Origin: Bacillota bacterium
GTDB lineage: Bacteria; Bacillota; Limnochordia; Darwinibacteriales; DTU012
Direction: 5' to 3'
Assembly: GCA_012521805.1 (NCBI GenBank)
Contig: JAAYLQ010000192.1
Coordinates: 1 to 21,293 of the forward strand
Length of the DNA stretch: 21,293 nucleotides
Part shown: positions 9,306 to 16,283 of the stretch, piece after piece
How positions within the stretch are numbered: the stretch's first letter is position 1
How the letters are laid out: each line of letters starts with the position of its first letter
The notes under the pieces: model-generated
What the model was told of the DNA's origin: nothing
What the model saw: the letters and a program-made list of their open reading frames with translations, nothing else
Database searches by the model: none
Program-made: the position numbers and the translations under genes

Positions 9306-10351
9306 TTCTGGTGTCCGGTTATTACGGATTTCACAACAGCGGTGATGAGGCAGTTTTAGCGGCCTTATGTGCGGATTTGGAAGCGTTAGGCTTTAAACGC
9401 ACTGAAATCATTGTGCTGTCAGGAGACCCAGCAGCTACCGCTGCACTCCATGGAGTTCAGGCAGTACCGCGCGCTAATTTTCAGGCGGTAGTCAAGGCGA
9501 TGCGCAGCTGCCGCTTTCTGATCAGCGGAGGTGGTTCTCTGCTGCAGGACAGCACAAGTTGGCGTACTGTTCCTTACTATCTTCTCATTATCCACACAGC
9601 ACTAGTTTTTGGCTTGAAGGTTGTGGTTTACGGGCAGGGAATCGGTCCGGTCAAGAACTGGGTTTACCAGCGCTGGATCGCGAGGGTTTACCGCCGCGTC
9701 CAGGGAATTTCTGTTCGGGACGCGGAGAGTGCAGACCAACTCAGGATTTGGGGCGTGACTAACAGCTTGATCACCACCGCCGCCGATCCAGTCTTCAATT
9801 TACCACTGGCAGCTTCAGCTGAGCAAATTCCGGGGATAACCATTAACCTGCGGCCGTATCCAGGTTGGCCGGATGACCTGGAACAGTGGGCCGATTTATT
9901 CAGCACTTGGACTGAAAGATTTCAGCTGCCGATTAGATTTGCTGCTTTAGGTCCAGGGGATGCCGAGATCGGACATCAATTACAGCGGGATATCCCCGCA
10001 ATCGAGTTAAATACTGCCCTGGATTGGTACAGTGCATATCAGCTGATGTCCCAAACCGAAATCTCTGTATCGATGCGGCTGCATGGGTTGATTTTTGCTG
10101 CTGTTGGCGGCAGTTTGCCAATAGGTCTTAACTATGATCCTAAGGTCGCGGCAGTCGGTGGCCAGTTGGGAATTAAAGTCGGTTCTGCTACACCCAATCG
10201 AGATTTAACAACGGTGATTGGTGAAGTAATGGCAGAGCAGGAAAATTATCGGAATCAGCTGCTGCAGCGCTTAGAGCAAGTTCGGCAGCAAAGCACAAAG
10301 AATCGAACAGTTCTTGCCGCAGTTTTATTGAATAATGGAGGAAGAAGATGA
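9302..10351 (+). CDS. csaB: Polysaccharide pyruvyl transferase CsaB
   Basis: A 349-residue cytoplasmic protein of the pyruvyl transferase family (GT-B-like fold). Motifs in order: GYYGFHNSGDEAVL (7-19), ISGGGSLLQDSTS (74-86), VVYGQGIGP (108-116), ISVRDAES (136-143), and SMRLHGLIFA (257-266) with the conserved His 261. CsaB adds a phosphoenolpyruvate-derived ketal to a ManNAc residue of the secondary cell-wall polymer, which SLH-domain proteins then bind. The start is ATG 9302 in an ATGA overlap with the DUF5693 stop, with AAAGAGGAG 8 nt upstream. An upstream in-frame start at 9254 would add residues inside the previous gene. The stop also overlaps the next start as ATGA, so the three genes are tightly coupled. 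Confidence 0.92.
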   Translation: MILVSGYYGFHNSGDEAVLAALCADLEALGFKRTEIIVLSGDPAATAALHGVQAVPRANFQAVVKAMRSCRFLISGGGSLLQDSTSWRTVPYYLLIIHTALVFGLKVVVYGQGIGPVKNWVYQRWIARVYRRVQGISVRDAESADQLRIWGVTNSLITTAADPVFNLPLAASAEQIPGITINLRPYPGWPDDLEQWADLFSTWTERFQLPIRFAALGPGDAEIGHQLQRDIPAIELNTALDWYSAYQLMSQTEISVSMRLHGLIFAAVGGSLPIGLNYDPKVAAVGGQLGIKVGSATPNRDLTTVIGEVMAEQENYRNQLLQRLEQVRQQSTKNRTVLAAVLLNNGGRR

Positions 10352-11094
10352 AGAGCAGCATTCTTGGTGTAAAAATCGATCAAGTTACCATGGAAGAAGC
10401 TGTTGCCAAAATTGCAGCGATGATTGCAGAACCGAAGCCCCATTTGGTGATTACTGCGAATTCAGAGATGGTGATGGCTGCCAAGCGTGATCCTCTGCTT
10501 TACGAAATAATTGAACGAGCAGATTTGGTTGTTCCAGATGGAATTGGCCTGATTTGGGCGGGCAGGATTCTCAATCAGCCACTGCCGGAACGGGTCCCAG
10601 GTGTAGAATTAATGGAGGCTTTATTGGCAGAAGGTGTTCGCCGTCAGTGGCGGGTTTTCTTGTTAGGTGCAGAGCCAGCAGTTGTGGAACAAGCTGCCAA
10701 AAGGATTGCTGTACAATATAATGGTATTAATATCGTGGGCACCCATCATGGATTCTTTAAAAGAGAAGAGCAACAGCAGGTATTAGACAAGATAAAAGGA
10801 TCTCATCCGGACATACTATTTGTAGCGCTAGGTGTACCAAAACAAGAAAAATTTGCAGCAGCCCACCTTGCATCTTTGGGTGTTCCGGTGGCGATGGGGG
10901 TTGGCGGTAGTTTCGACATTTTTGCTGGGACAGCGCGCAGAGCACCCTACTGGATGCGGCGTATTGGCTTAGAGTGGCTTTACCGGATTCTGAAGCAGCC
11001 CACACGAATTAGGCGGGCAGCTGCCCTCCCCCAGTTTGCATTTTGGGTTTTTATGGAAAAGCTGTTTTTAGGAGGTAAGGCTGCTGATGGGTAA
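10348..11094 (+). CDS. tagA: TagA/WecG-family N-acetylmannosaminyltransferase
   Basis: A 248-residue GT26 enzyme of normal length. Conserved blocks: VITANSEMVMAA with T36 and N38, ADLVVPDGIGLIWAGR with the putative catalytic base D64, ERVPGVELM, VFLLGAEP, GTHHGFF, PDILFVALGVPKQEKF, GVGGSFDIFAGTARRAPYWMRRIGLEWLYRI. Enzymes of this family add ManNAc (or ManNAcA) from UDP-sugar to undecaprenyl-PP-GlcNAc at the inner membrane face. Next to csaB the likely product is the ManNAc-GlcNAc linkage or repeat of a pyruvylated wall polymer rather than teichoic acid specifically. The Arg-rich C-terminal segment matches the family's membrane-targeting tail. The start overlaps the csaB stop (ATGA), with GGAGG upstream at 10337-10341. 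Confidence 0.92.
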   Translation: MKSSILGVKIDQVTMEEAVAKIAAMIAEPKPHLVITANSEMVMAAKRDPLLYEIIERADLVVPDGIGLIWAGRILNQPLPERVPGVELMEALLAEGVRRQWRVFLLGAEPAVVEQAAKRIAVQYNGINIVGTHHGFFKREEQQQVLDKIKGSHPDILFVALGVPKQEKFAAAHLASLGVPVAMGVGGSFDIFAGTARRAPYWMRRIGLEWLYRILKQPTRIRRAAALPQFAFWVFMEKLFLGGKAADG

Positions 11095-11929
11095 AGTATT
11101 TAAAATAATTCGGGAATATGTGGGAGTGCTTTTTGGTGTAGCTATTACTGCTTTCGGCTTAAGCTGGTTTTTAATCCCGAGCCGCATTGCTGCAGGTGGT
11201 GTCAGTGGTTTAGCTACTGTAGCCTATCACTTGTTTGACTTTCCGGTAGGATTGACAATGCTGGCCCTTAATATCCCGTTGTTTATCGCTGGCATTACAA
11301 TTCTTGGGGCGGTTTATGGTGCGAAAACGTTTATTGGTACCATAACACTGTCACTGTTAGTGGATTTGTTTCAGCGCTGGGCTGTGCCTTTGACCTCGGA
11401 TCCACTTTTATCCGCAATATATGGCGGCGTAGTTACTGGTATTGGTTTAGGAATAACGTTTCGCTTTGGTGGAAGCACTGGCGGCACAGATATGGCTGCT
11501 CAGCTGATAGCTAAATTTTTTCCCACTTCTGTTGGTAGAGCACTGTTGTTAGTTGACGGATTTGTAATAGCATTAGCTGGGTTTGCCTTTGGTCCTGAAT
11601 TGGCTTTATATGCGCTATTGGCTGTTTTTATCACTACTAAAGCGATTGATGTGGTCCAGGAAGGACAGAGTTATGCTAAGGCTGCTTTTATTATCACTGA
11701 TTATTCCGACAAAGTAGGGCAGATGGTGCTTACAAAACTAGAGCGGGGAGCAACCGCCCTCAAGGGTACAGGTGTTTATACCGGAGCAGATCGTGAAGTA
11801 TTATATGTGATTGTCTCCCGTTCTGAGATTCGCAGTTTGTGTCAGCTGGTCAACGAAATTGACCCTAATGCCTTTGTAGTGATTAGTGACGTCCATGAGG
11901 TTCTCGGCGAGGGCTTCAAAAGATTGTAA
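11087..11929 (+). CDS. YitT family membrane protein (YvjA-like)
   Basis: A 280-residue protein with about five membrane helices in the first 190 residues. These include the family blocks GLSWFLIPSRIAAGGVSGLATV and GITFRFGGSTGGTDMAAQLI. A cytoplasmic DUF2179 domain follows at about 220-280 (RGATALKGTGVYTGADREVLYVIVSRSEI ... AFVVISDVHEVLGEGF). The transported substrate, if any, is not established for the family. AGGAGGT (11071-11077) lies 9 nt before ATG 11087, and the gene overlaps the tagA stop by 8 bp. B. subtilis yvjA, of the same family, directly follows prfB, so this is probably the positional counterpart, with the four envelope genes lying between. No terminator is visible after it. Confidence 0.88.
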   Translation: MGKVFKIIREYVGVLFGVAITAFGLSWFLIPSRIAAGGVSGLATVAYHLFDFPVGLTMLALNIPLFIAGITILGAVYGAKTFIGTITLSLLVDLFQRWAVPLTSDPLLSAIYGGVVTGIGLGITFRFGGSTGGTDMAAQLIAKFFPTSVGRALLLVDGFVIALAGFAFGPELALYALLAVFITTKAIDVVQEGQSYAKAAFIITDYSDKVGQMVLTKLERGATALKGTGVYTGADREVLYVIVSRSEIRSLCQLVNEIDPNAFVVISDVHEVLGEGFKRL

Positions 11930-11959
11930 GTAATACGAGTTATTGCCAGCTCTAAATCC

Positions 11960-11988
11960 TTGTATCTTGATCCTGATTGGTCTATAAT
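11960..11988 (+). promoter_or_regulatory. Candidate sigma-A promoter of the mini-ftsX/envC operon
   Basis: A perfect TATAAT lies at 11983-11988, with TTGTAT (three of six matches to TTGACA) at 11960-11965 and a 17-bp spacer. The predicted transcript start is near 11995, about 45 nt before the ftsX-like ATG and about 13 nt before the palindrome at 12008. Confidence 0.55.
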
Positions 11989-12007
11989 GGGAATATCCTA
12001 AACTATG

Positions 12008-12023
12008 ACTAACATATGTTAGT
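12008..12023 (+). promoter_or_regulatory. Perfect 16-bp palindrome, possible operator
   Basis: ACTAACATATGTTAGT is a perfect inverted repeat between the predicted transcription start (about 11995) and the ribosome binding site (AAGGGG, 12025-12030). Its core AACATATGTT equals that of the Gram-positive LexA box CGAACATATGTTCG, but the flanking G/C pair is replaced symmetrically by T/A. It could bind LexA, another dimeric repressor, or act as a short RNA hairpin. Confidence 0.5.
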
Positions 12024-12039
12024 GGAAGGGGTCGAAGGA

Positions 12040-12561
12040 ATGAAGTTTAAAAAGGATCTATCCGTGCTGGCATTTTGTCTATTAGCCTGCATTCTAACAG
12101 CAGGCTTAATTTTTTCAGTTCAGGATCTTGCCCGTCAGCTTGCTGGTAATAGTATTCTGCGTGTATATCCCGCTGAAAGTGAACAAATCAGAGGAGTAGC
12201 AGCTGCAGTTGAAGCAGTAGGGGGTGTTGCAGCTGTCAACCTATTCGATTCCGACCAGGCCGCTGCTGAATTTGAAGCGGTTGTGGGTTACCCCTGGCCA
12301 GGAGAAGATCCGCTGCCTGAATATATTGATGTCGCGGTGGAACCTGAGGCTGCATTCTCGGCTGCCGCAGCGATTGAGACGATTGATGGTGTTGAGTTTG
12401 TCGCATACCGAACAGAGATCTTTGAACAGATTGTTGAATTAGACCAGATTTTTAAGCGCACCGTTGGTTTACTTGTGCTGCTGTTTATCAGCACTGCAGT
12501 ATATGGCTTGATCTATGGTGTGAGGATGATTAAGGAGCGTGAACATCAATGCGCCGCTTAA
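12040..12561 (+). CDS. Half-length FtsX-like protein (extracellular domain, two membrane helices)
   Basis: A 173-residue protein matching the first half of FtsX. Helix 1 is residues 7-27, the extracytoplasmic domain about 38-138, and helix 2 about 141-161. The domain has FtsX-like landmarks: ILRVYPA strand, GGVAAVNLFDSDQAAAEF, PLPEYIDVAVEPE (91-103), and IDGVEFVAYRTEIFEQIVELDQIF. It ends just after helix 2 (GVRMIKEREHQ), where full FtsX (about 300 residues) continues into helices 3 and 4. No ftsE is present anywhere in the window. The stop is not an obvious frameshift scar, since the following DNA encodes the next gene's signal peptide. ATG 12040 is chosen because AAGGGG lies 9 nt upstream; a TTG at 12016 is less likely. 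The next gene overlaps by 13 bp. Full FtsX transmits ATP hydrolysis by FtsE to a wall hydrolase; this one probably cannot bind FtsE. Confidence 0.72.
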   Translation: MKFKKDLSVLAFCLLACILTAGLIFSVQDLARQLAGNSILRVYPAESEQIRGVAAAVEAVGGVAAVNLFDSDQAAAEFEAVVGYPWPGEDPLPEYIDVAVEPEAAFSAAAAIETIDGVEFVAYRTEIFEQIVELDQIFKRTVGLLVLLFISTAVYGLIYGVRMIKEREHQCAA

Positions 12562-13655
12562 TCATTCCTGCTGTATTAGTAATTGTGCTGTTTGTACCGA
12601 GTATTGCGAGCGGAGCTGATAATTCAACCACTATGCGTCAGGTATATAACGAGGTGCAGACTTTAATGGCTGACATGGAGGCAGAGCTTGAAGCTTTAGA
12701 AAACCAACAAGAGGCTTTAGTTCAAGAGCTTAAAGTAGAACAGCAGCAGTTAGAGACTGTCCAGGAACAGACTGCAGAAATTGAAACTGCTTTAGAGCAA
12801 GTTTCAAACGAGATCACATCTCTAAAAGCAGAGCTAAAATACGAAGATGAAACAGTCGAAGTTGACAGCGAGTATTATCAGGAAACCCTTGCTCAGCTGA
12901 ATAAGACAGTTGATTTAGCCGCTAAAAGTGTGGCGCCCCTCAGCAAATCCAGTTTGTTTTTTGACTATCTTTTATATGTCGGAACTAGAACTCATTATCA
13001 GGCGGCTGAGCAGTATCAGGCCGGTCACGATCGGATGCAGTCTCTCCAGGAGACTCTAGCGGATTTAGAGAAAACGCAAGAACAGCTGCAGGCTGAACTG
13101 ACCCAGTATCAGGAGAAAGAAGAAGCTGGCCGCAGGGCGCTGGCTGCGAAACAGCAGGAATCAGCAGAACTGCACCAACAAGTTTCTGAACTGAAGCGAA
13201 GTGTATACAGGCAGGCTAGTGCAGCTTGGCATTTAGAGAGGCAGTTAAAAGCTAAGCTGGGTTTTGTTGAATTTGTATGGCCATTGGCAGAAAAAGGCAG
13301 GATTTCATCGGAGTATGGTATGCGCTTCCATCCAATCTACGAGGAGGAACGCTTTCATACAGGAGTTGACTTCGCCGTCAACAGCGGTGTTCCTATTCGA
13401 GCAGCTGCTGAGGGAACCGTAGTTGTGAGTGAAGATGCTAACGGATATGGTCTCACAGTTGTAATTGAACACGGTGATGGACTATCCACCCTGTATGCCC
13501 ACGCTTCAAAACTGCTGGTAAAACCGGGACAAAAAGTTCGTGCAGGAGAAACAATTGCCCTTGTGGGCTCAACAGGTCTGAGCACAGGGCCCCATCTTCA
13601 TTTTGAAGTCCGTCAGGATCAGCAGCATGTTGATCCGTGGATTTGGTTGAGTTAA
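12549..13655 (+). CDS. envC: EnvC-like murein hydrolase: coiled coil plus M23 peptidase
   Basis: A 368-residue secreted or membrane-associated protein. A signal peptide (about 1-23, cleavage likely near ASG-A) is followed by a long Gln/Glu-rich coiled coil (about 28-235) and a LytM/M23 domain (about 245-365). The zinc motif is complete: H270 and D274 in HTGVD, and H349 and H351 in GPHLHFEV. E. coli EnvC has a degenerate LytM domain and only activates amidases, so this protein may cut peptidoglycan itself, as CwlO does in B. subtilis. In E. coli the EnvC coiled coil is held by the FtsX extracellular domain; the overlap of this gene with the half-FtsX gene suggests the same pairing. ATG 12549 follows AAGGAG (12532-12537), which lies within the ftsX-like coding sequence. 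Confidence 0.9.
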   Translation: MRRLIIPAVLVIVLFVPSIASGADNSTTMRQVYNEVQTLMADMEAELEALENQQEALVQELKVEQQQLETVQEQTAEIETALEQVSNEITSLKAELKYEDETVEVDSEYYQETLAQLNKTVDLAAKSVAPLSKSSLFFDYLLYVGTRTHYQAAEQYQAGHDRMQSLQETLADLEKTQEQLQAELTQYQEKEEAGRRALAAKQQESAELHQQVSELKRSVYRQASAAWHLERQLKAKLGFVEFVWPLAEKGRISSEYGMRFHPIYEEERFHTGVDFAVNSGVPIRAAAEGTVVVSEDANGYGLTVVIEHGDGLSTLYAHASKLLVKPGQKVRAGETIALVGSTGLSTGPHLHFEVRQDQQHVDPWIWLS

Positions 13656-13770
13656 CTTTTGGATATTGCAGGAATTCAGCGGTTTCATTGAGAAATGATA
13701 TGAAGATAGGCAGCATGTAATATTGTGCAAGCGAATCTGAATAGAAATAGTAGAAAAAGGCGGTGATCCG

Positions 13771-14976
13771 GTGAAACGCAGAGTATTGGTTTTATCAACA
13801 GCTGTACTCTTGTTATTCGCAGCACTAGTATATGGTTCGGTATTTTCCAGCTTTGGTGCGGGACCCGAGTCTGCAGTGCAAGCCGGCGATGCAGGCAATT
13901 TATTGGAAATTGTATCTCTTGTTAGAGCGAGATTCTACAGGCAGGTGGATGTAGCCGATCTGCTCAGTGCCTATGCTTCAACTGGCAGTGTCAGGGGAAT
14001 GCTTGCTCAAGCCCTCGGTGATCCCTATACCCGTTATATGGATCAGCATGCCTATGAGAGCTTAATGAGTGATACTTCTGGAGTATTTGGCGGGATTGGG
14101 ATTGTAATTGGCATTCGCGATGAGCAGTTAACAATAATTTCGCCGATCAAAGGTACTCCTGGTGAACGTGCCGGACTGCGGGCTAATGACCGGATCATCA
14201 GAATTGGTGATCGTGATACTAATTATATGACAACTGATGAGGCTGCCAGCTTAATGCGGGGAGAGCCCGGTACTGAAGTAACTATAACTATTCAGCGCGA
14301 CGAGGAAAGTTTTGATGTTACTATTGTCCGGGACATGATCAGCGTCAACTCCATCGAAAAAATTGAAATGCTGGAGCCTGGTATTGGATATATTCATTTA
14401 ACAAACTTTTCCGACCGGACCTATCGCGAATTGGTTGAAGCGCTGGATCAGTTAGACGCGGAAGGTATAGAGGGCTTGATTCTCGATCTGCGTTTTAATC
14501 CTGGAGGTACCCTATCTGCAGCTCTTCAGGTAGCAGACGAGTTTGTCTCCAGCGGCGACCTTCTACATTTGGAAGATCGCGACGGTAATCGCAGTAGTTT
14601 TGCTGCTGTTGAAGAGGGAACCAGGACTCCCATTCCCATGGTGGTTTTGATCAATGGTTCAAGTGCCAGCGCTTCTGAAATTGTTGCTGGCGCCCTGCGG
14701 GATCATGGTTTGGCGGTCTTGGTTGGTACAACTACCTTTGGTAAAGGATTAGTTCAGTCTATTGTTCCTCTGCGGGATGGAGGTGCAATCAGTCTGACCG
14801 AACAGGTCTATCTGACTGCTGGCGGACATGACATTAATGAGGTTGGTATCGTACCGGATTATGAGATTGAAATCAGCGAGGAAGAAGAACTAGCCATTTA
14901 TTTTGGGGAAGCAGAGGTTGATCTGCAGCTGGAAAAGGCAGTTGAAATAATTCGCAGTCAGATTTATGGAGAATAG
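13771..14976 (+). CDS. ctpA: Carboxyl-terminal processing protease, S41A (CtpA/CtpB)
   Basis: A 401-residue protease with an N-terminal membrane anchor or signal peptide (about 5-24), a helical region carrying LGDPYTRYM (82-90), a PDZ domain (about 105-185, GVFGGIGIVIG ... GTPGERAGLRANDRIIRIGD), and the S41 core. The Ser-Lys-Gln triad is readable as S300 (NGSSASASEI), K325 (TTFGKG) and Q329, with the same spacing as S309/K334/Q338 of B. subtilis CtpB. It acts outside the membrane, cleaving C-termini of secreted or wall proteins; CtpA proteases elsewhere control wall hydrolases, so the EnvC-like neighbour is a possible target. The start is GTG 13771 behind AAGGCGGTGATCC (13758-13770), one mismatch from a full anti-Shine-Dalgarno complement. 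The 115-bp gap before it holds no convincing promoter. Confidence 0.94.
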   Translation: MKRRVLVLSTAVLLLFAALVYGSVFSSFGAGPESAVQAGDAGNLLEIVSLVRARFYRQVDVADLLSAYASTGSVRGMLAQALGDPYTRYMDQHAYESLMSDTSGVFGGIGIVIGIRDEQLTIISPIKGTPGERAGLRANDRIIRIGDRDTNYMTTDEAASLMRGEPGTEVTITIQRDEESFDVTIVRDMISVNSIEKIEMLEPGIGYIHLTNFSDRTYRELVEALDQLDAEGIEGLILDLRFNPGGTLSAALQVADEFVSSGDLLHLEDRDGNRSSFAAVEEGTRTPIPMVVLINGSSASASEIVAGALRDHGLAVLVGTTTFGKGLVQSIVPLRDGGAISLTEQVYLTAGGHDINEVGIVPDYEIEISEEEELAIYFGEAEVDLQLEKAVEIIRSQIYGE

Positions 14977-14978
14977 CT

Positions 14979-15005
14979 AAGTCCCGGATTTCTCCGGGAC
15001 TTTTT
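14979..15005 (+). terminator. Rho-independent terminator between ctpA and the minJ-like gene
   Basis: A perfect 10-bp stem, AAGTCCCGGA (14979-14988) with TCCGGGACTT (14993-15002), has a TTTC loop and a run of five T (15001-15005). It lies 2 bp after the ctpA stop and 19 bp before the next start, with no promoter between. Downstream genes would need read-through or a promoter inside ctpA; the best match I see is TTGAAA 14942 with TATGGA 14965, which is weak. Confidence 0.9.
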
Positions 15006-15024
15006 ATAAATGGGGGTTAGGCAA

Positions 15025-16278
15025 GTGGGCAACTTACCTGAAGTAATTGCGTTGATTATTCGGGTTCTGCCTTTAATTATCTTTGATCCGATATATTTAA
15101 TGATTTTAGCAACTCTGGGCTTTATTATTTACAGTCAGTATCGGCGGGTATACGTTTTACAGCGGCGGATGTTTGGACTAAATCGCGGTAACCCGTTAAA
15201 AGAGACTTTTATCAGTCTTGCTTATGGAGTATTAGGCGGAATTGTTGCAAGTATTTTGTTTGTTTTCTTAGGTATCAGTTTATCTACTACTGGAATTGCC
15301 TTTGTATGGCTGACTGCTCTTTTATTGATGATATTCAGTCCTCGCTTTCTCTGTTTTGCATACGCAGGTGGGCTTGTAAGTTTGCTTTATCTAGTATTTG
15401 GGTTTCCCAAAGTTAGTGTCACATCAATCATGGGTTTAGTAGCAATTCTCCATCTAGTAGAGGCACTGCTCATTTTCCTCAACGGGCACCGCAATCCTAT
15501 GCCTCTTTATGTTCAAAACAGTGAAGGCAAAGTTGTGGGTGGATTTAGTTTGCAGCGGTTTTGGCCGCTTCCGTTTATAACCGTATTAGCTACAGTGGAA
15601 ATGACAAGTGCATTAGAATCAGCAATCAGGATGCCCGATTGGTGGCCGCTGCTTCAGCCGGAAATCTTTGTACCTGCAGGTTTAGCGTTGGTATTTAAAT
15701 TATCTCCCGTTTTTGCAGGACTTGGTTACAGTGATGTTGCTATCTCCAGTTTGCCAGAGGAAAAAGCGGCTTATTCTGCACGCAACTTGTTTTTTTACAG
15801 CATAGCCCTGTTGGGTTTGACTTTATTAGCTGATCACTATCCATATCTTGAAGTGATCCCAGTCCTATTTGCACCTTTAGGCCATGAATGGGTGATCCGC
15901 TTTGGACAGCAACGGGAGAAAAAACGCAGTTCTGTTTTTACCTACACTAATGGGGTGATGGTTTTGGATGTCTATCCCAATTCCCCAGCTGCCAAAATGG
16001 GCTTATCCACTGGCGATGTGATTCTGCAGATTAATGATATCAAGATTGAGAGTCCGCAGCACCTGGTTGCAGAAATTGGACCCTGGATTATCGATCCAAA
16101 ACTCACAGTGCAGAATGTGATAGAAAATACTCCGCCGCGGGTCATCAATTTCAAAGGCAAGATTCCACCACTTGGATTTATTCCAGCACCACAGCCAAAT
16201 CAACCGGTCTACATGGTGATGCGTGAAACATGGTTTAATCGGATGCTGAAACGTTTGCGGCAGAAAATTAAGGGGTGA
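15025..16278 (+). CDS. MinJ-like polytopic membrane protein with C-terminal PDZ domain
   Basis: A 417-residue protein. Around eight hydrophobic segments occupy the first 290 residues, and a cytoplasmic tail holds a PDZ domain (about 300-385: GVMVLDVYPNSPAAKMGLSTGDVILQINDIKI). B. subtilis MinJ, also a polytopic membrane protein with a C-terminal PDZ domain, bridges DivIVA and MinD at poles and septa and lies next to ctpB, exactly as here. Overall similarity of the membrane part to MinJ cannot be judged by eye. The start is taken as GTG 15025 because GGGGG (15012-15016) is 8 nt upstream; ATG 15010 is preceded only by the terminator T-run. The end abuts the deacetylase-like gene, whose ribosome binding site lies in the last codons of this one. 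Confidence 0.68.
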   Translation: MGNLPEVIALIIRVLPLIIFDPIYLMILATLGFIIYSQYRRVYVLQRRMFGLNRGNPLKETFISLAYGVLGGIVASILFVFLGISLSTTGIAFVWLTALLLMIFSPRFLCFAYAGGLVSLLYLVFGFPKVSVTSIMGLVAILHLVEALLIFLNGHRNPMPLYVQNSEGKVVGGFSLQRFWPLPFITVLATVEMTSALESAIRMPDWWPLLQPEIFVPAGLALVFKLSPVFAGLGYSDVAISSLPEEKAAYSARNLFFYSIALLGLTLLADHYPYLEVIPVLFAPLGHEWVIRFGQQREKKRSSVFTYTNGVMVLDVYPNSPAAKMGLSTGDVILQINDIKIESPQHLVAEIGPWIIDPKLTVQNVIENTPPRVINFKGKIPPLGFIPAPQPNQPVYMVMRETWFNRMLKRLRQKIKG

Positions 16279-16283
16279 AGAGC

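Noticed and set aside
12016..12039. TTG start adding eight residues to the FtsX-like protein
   Set aside because: It lies inside the palindrome and has no ribosome binding site upstream; AAGGGG at 12025-12030 fits ATG 12040.
12540..12700. Frameshift remnant encoding the missing FtsX helices 3 and 4 downstream
   Set aside because: The reading frames after the stop encode only the EnvC signal peptide and coiled coil; no FtsX C-terminal motif is visible in any frame.
13453..13898. Overlapping minus-strand ORFs across the envC-ctpA gap
   Set aside because: They are mostly antisense to the M23 domain and the ctpA signal sequence, lack a recognisable domain, and are best read as shadows.
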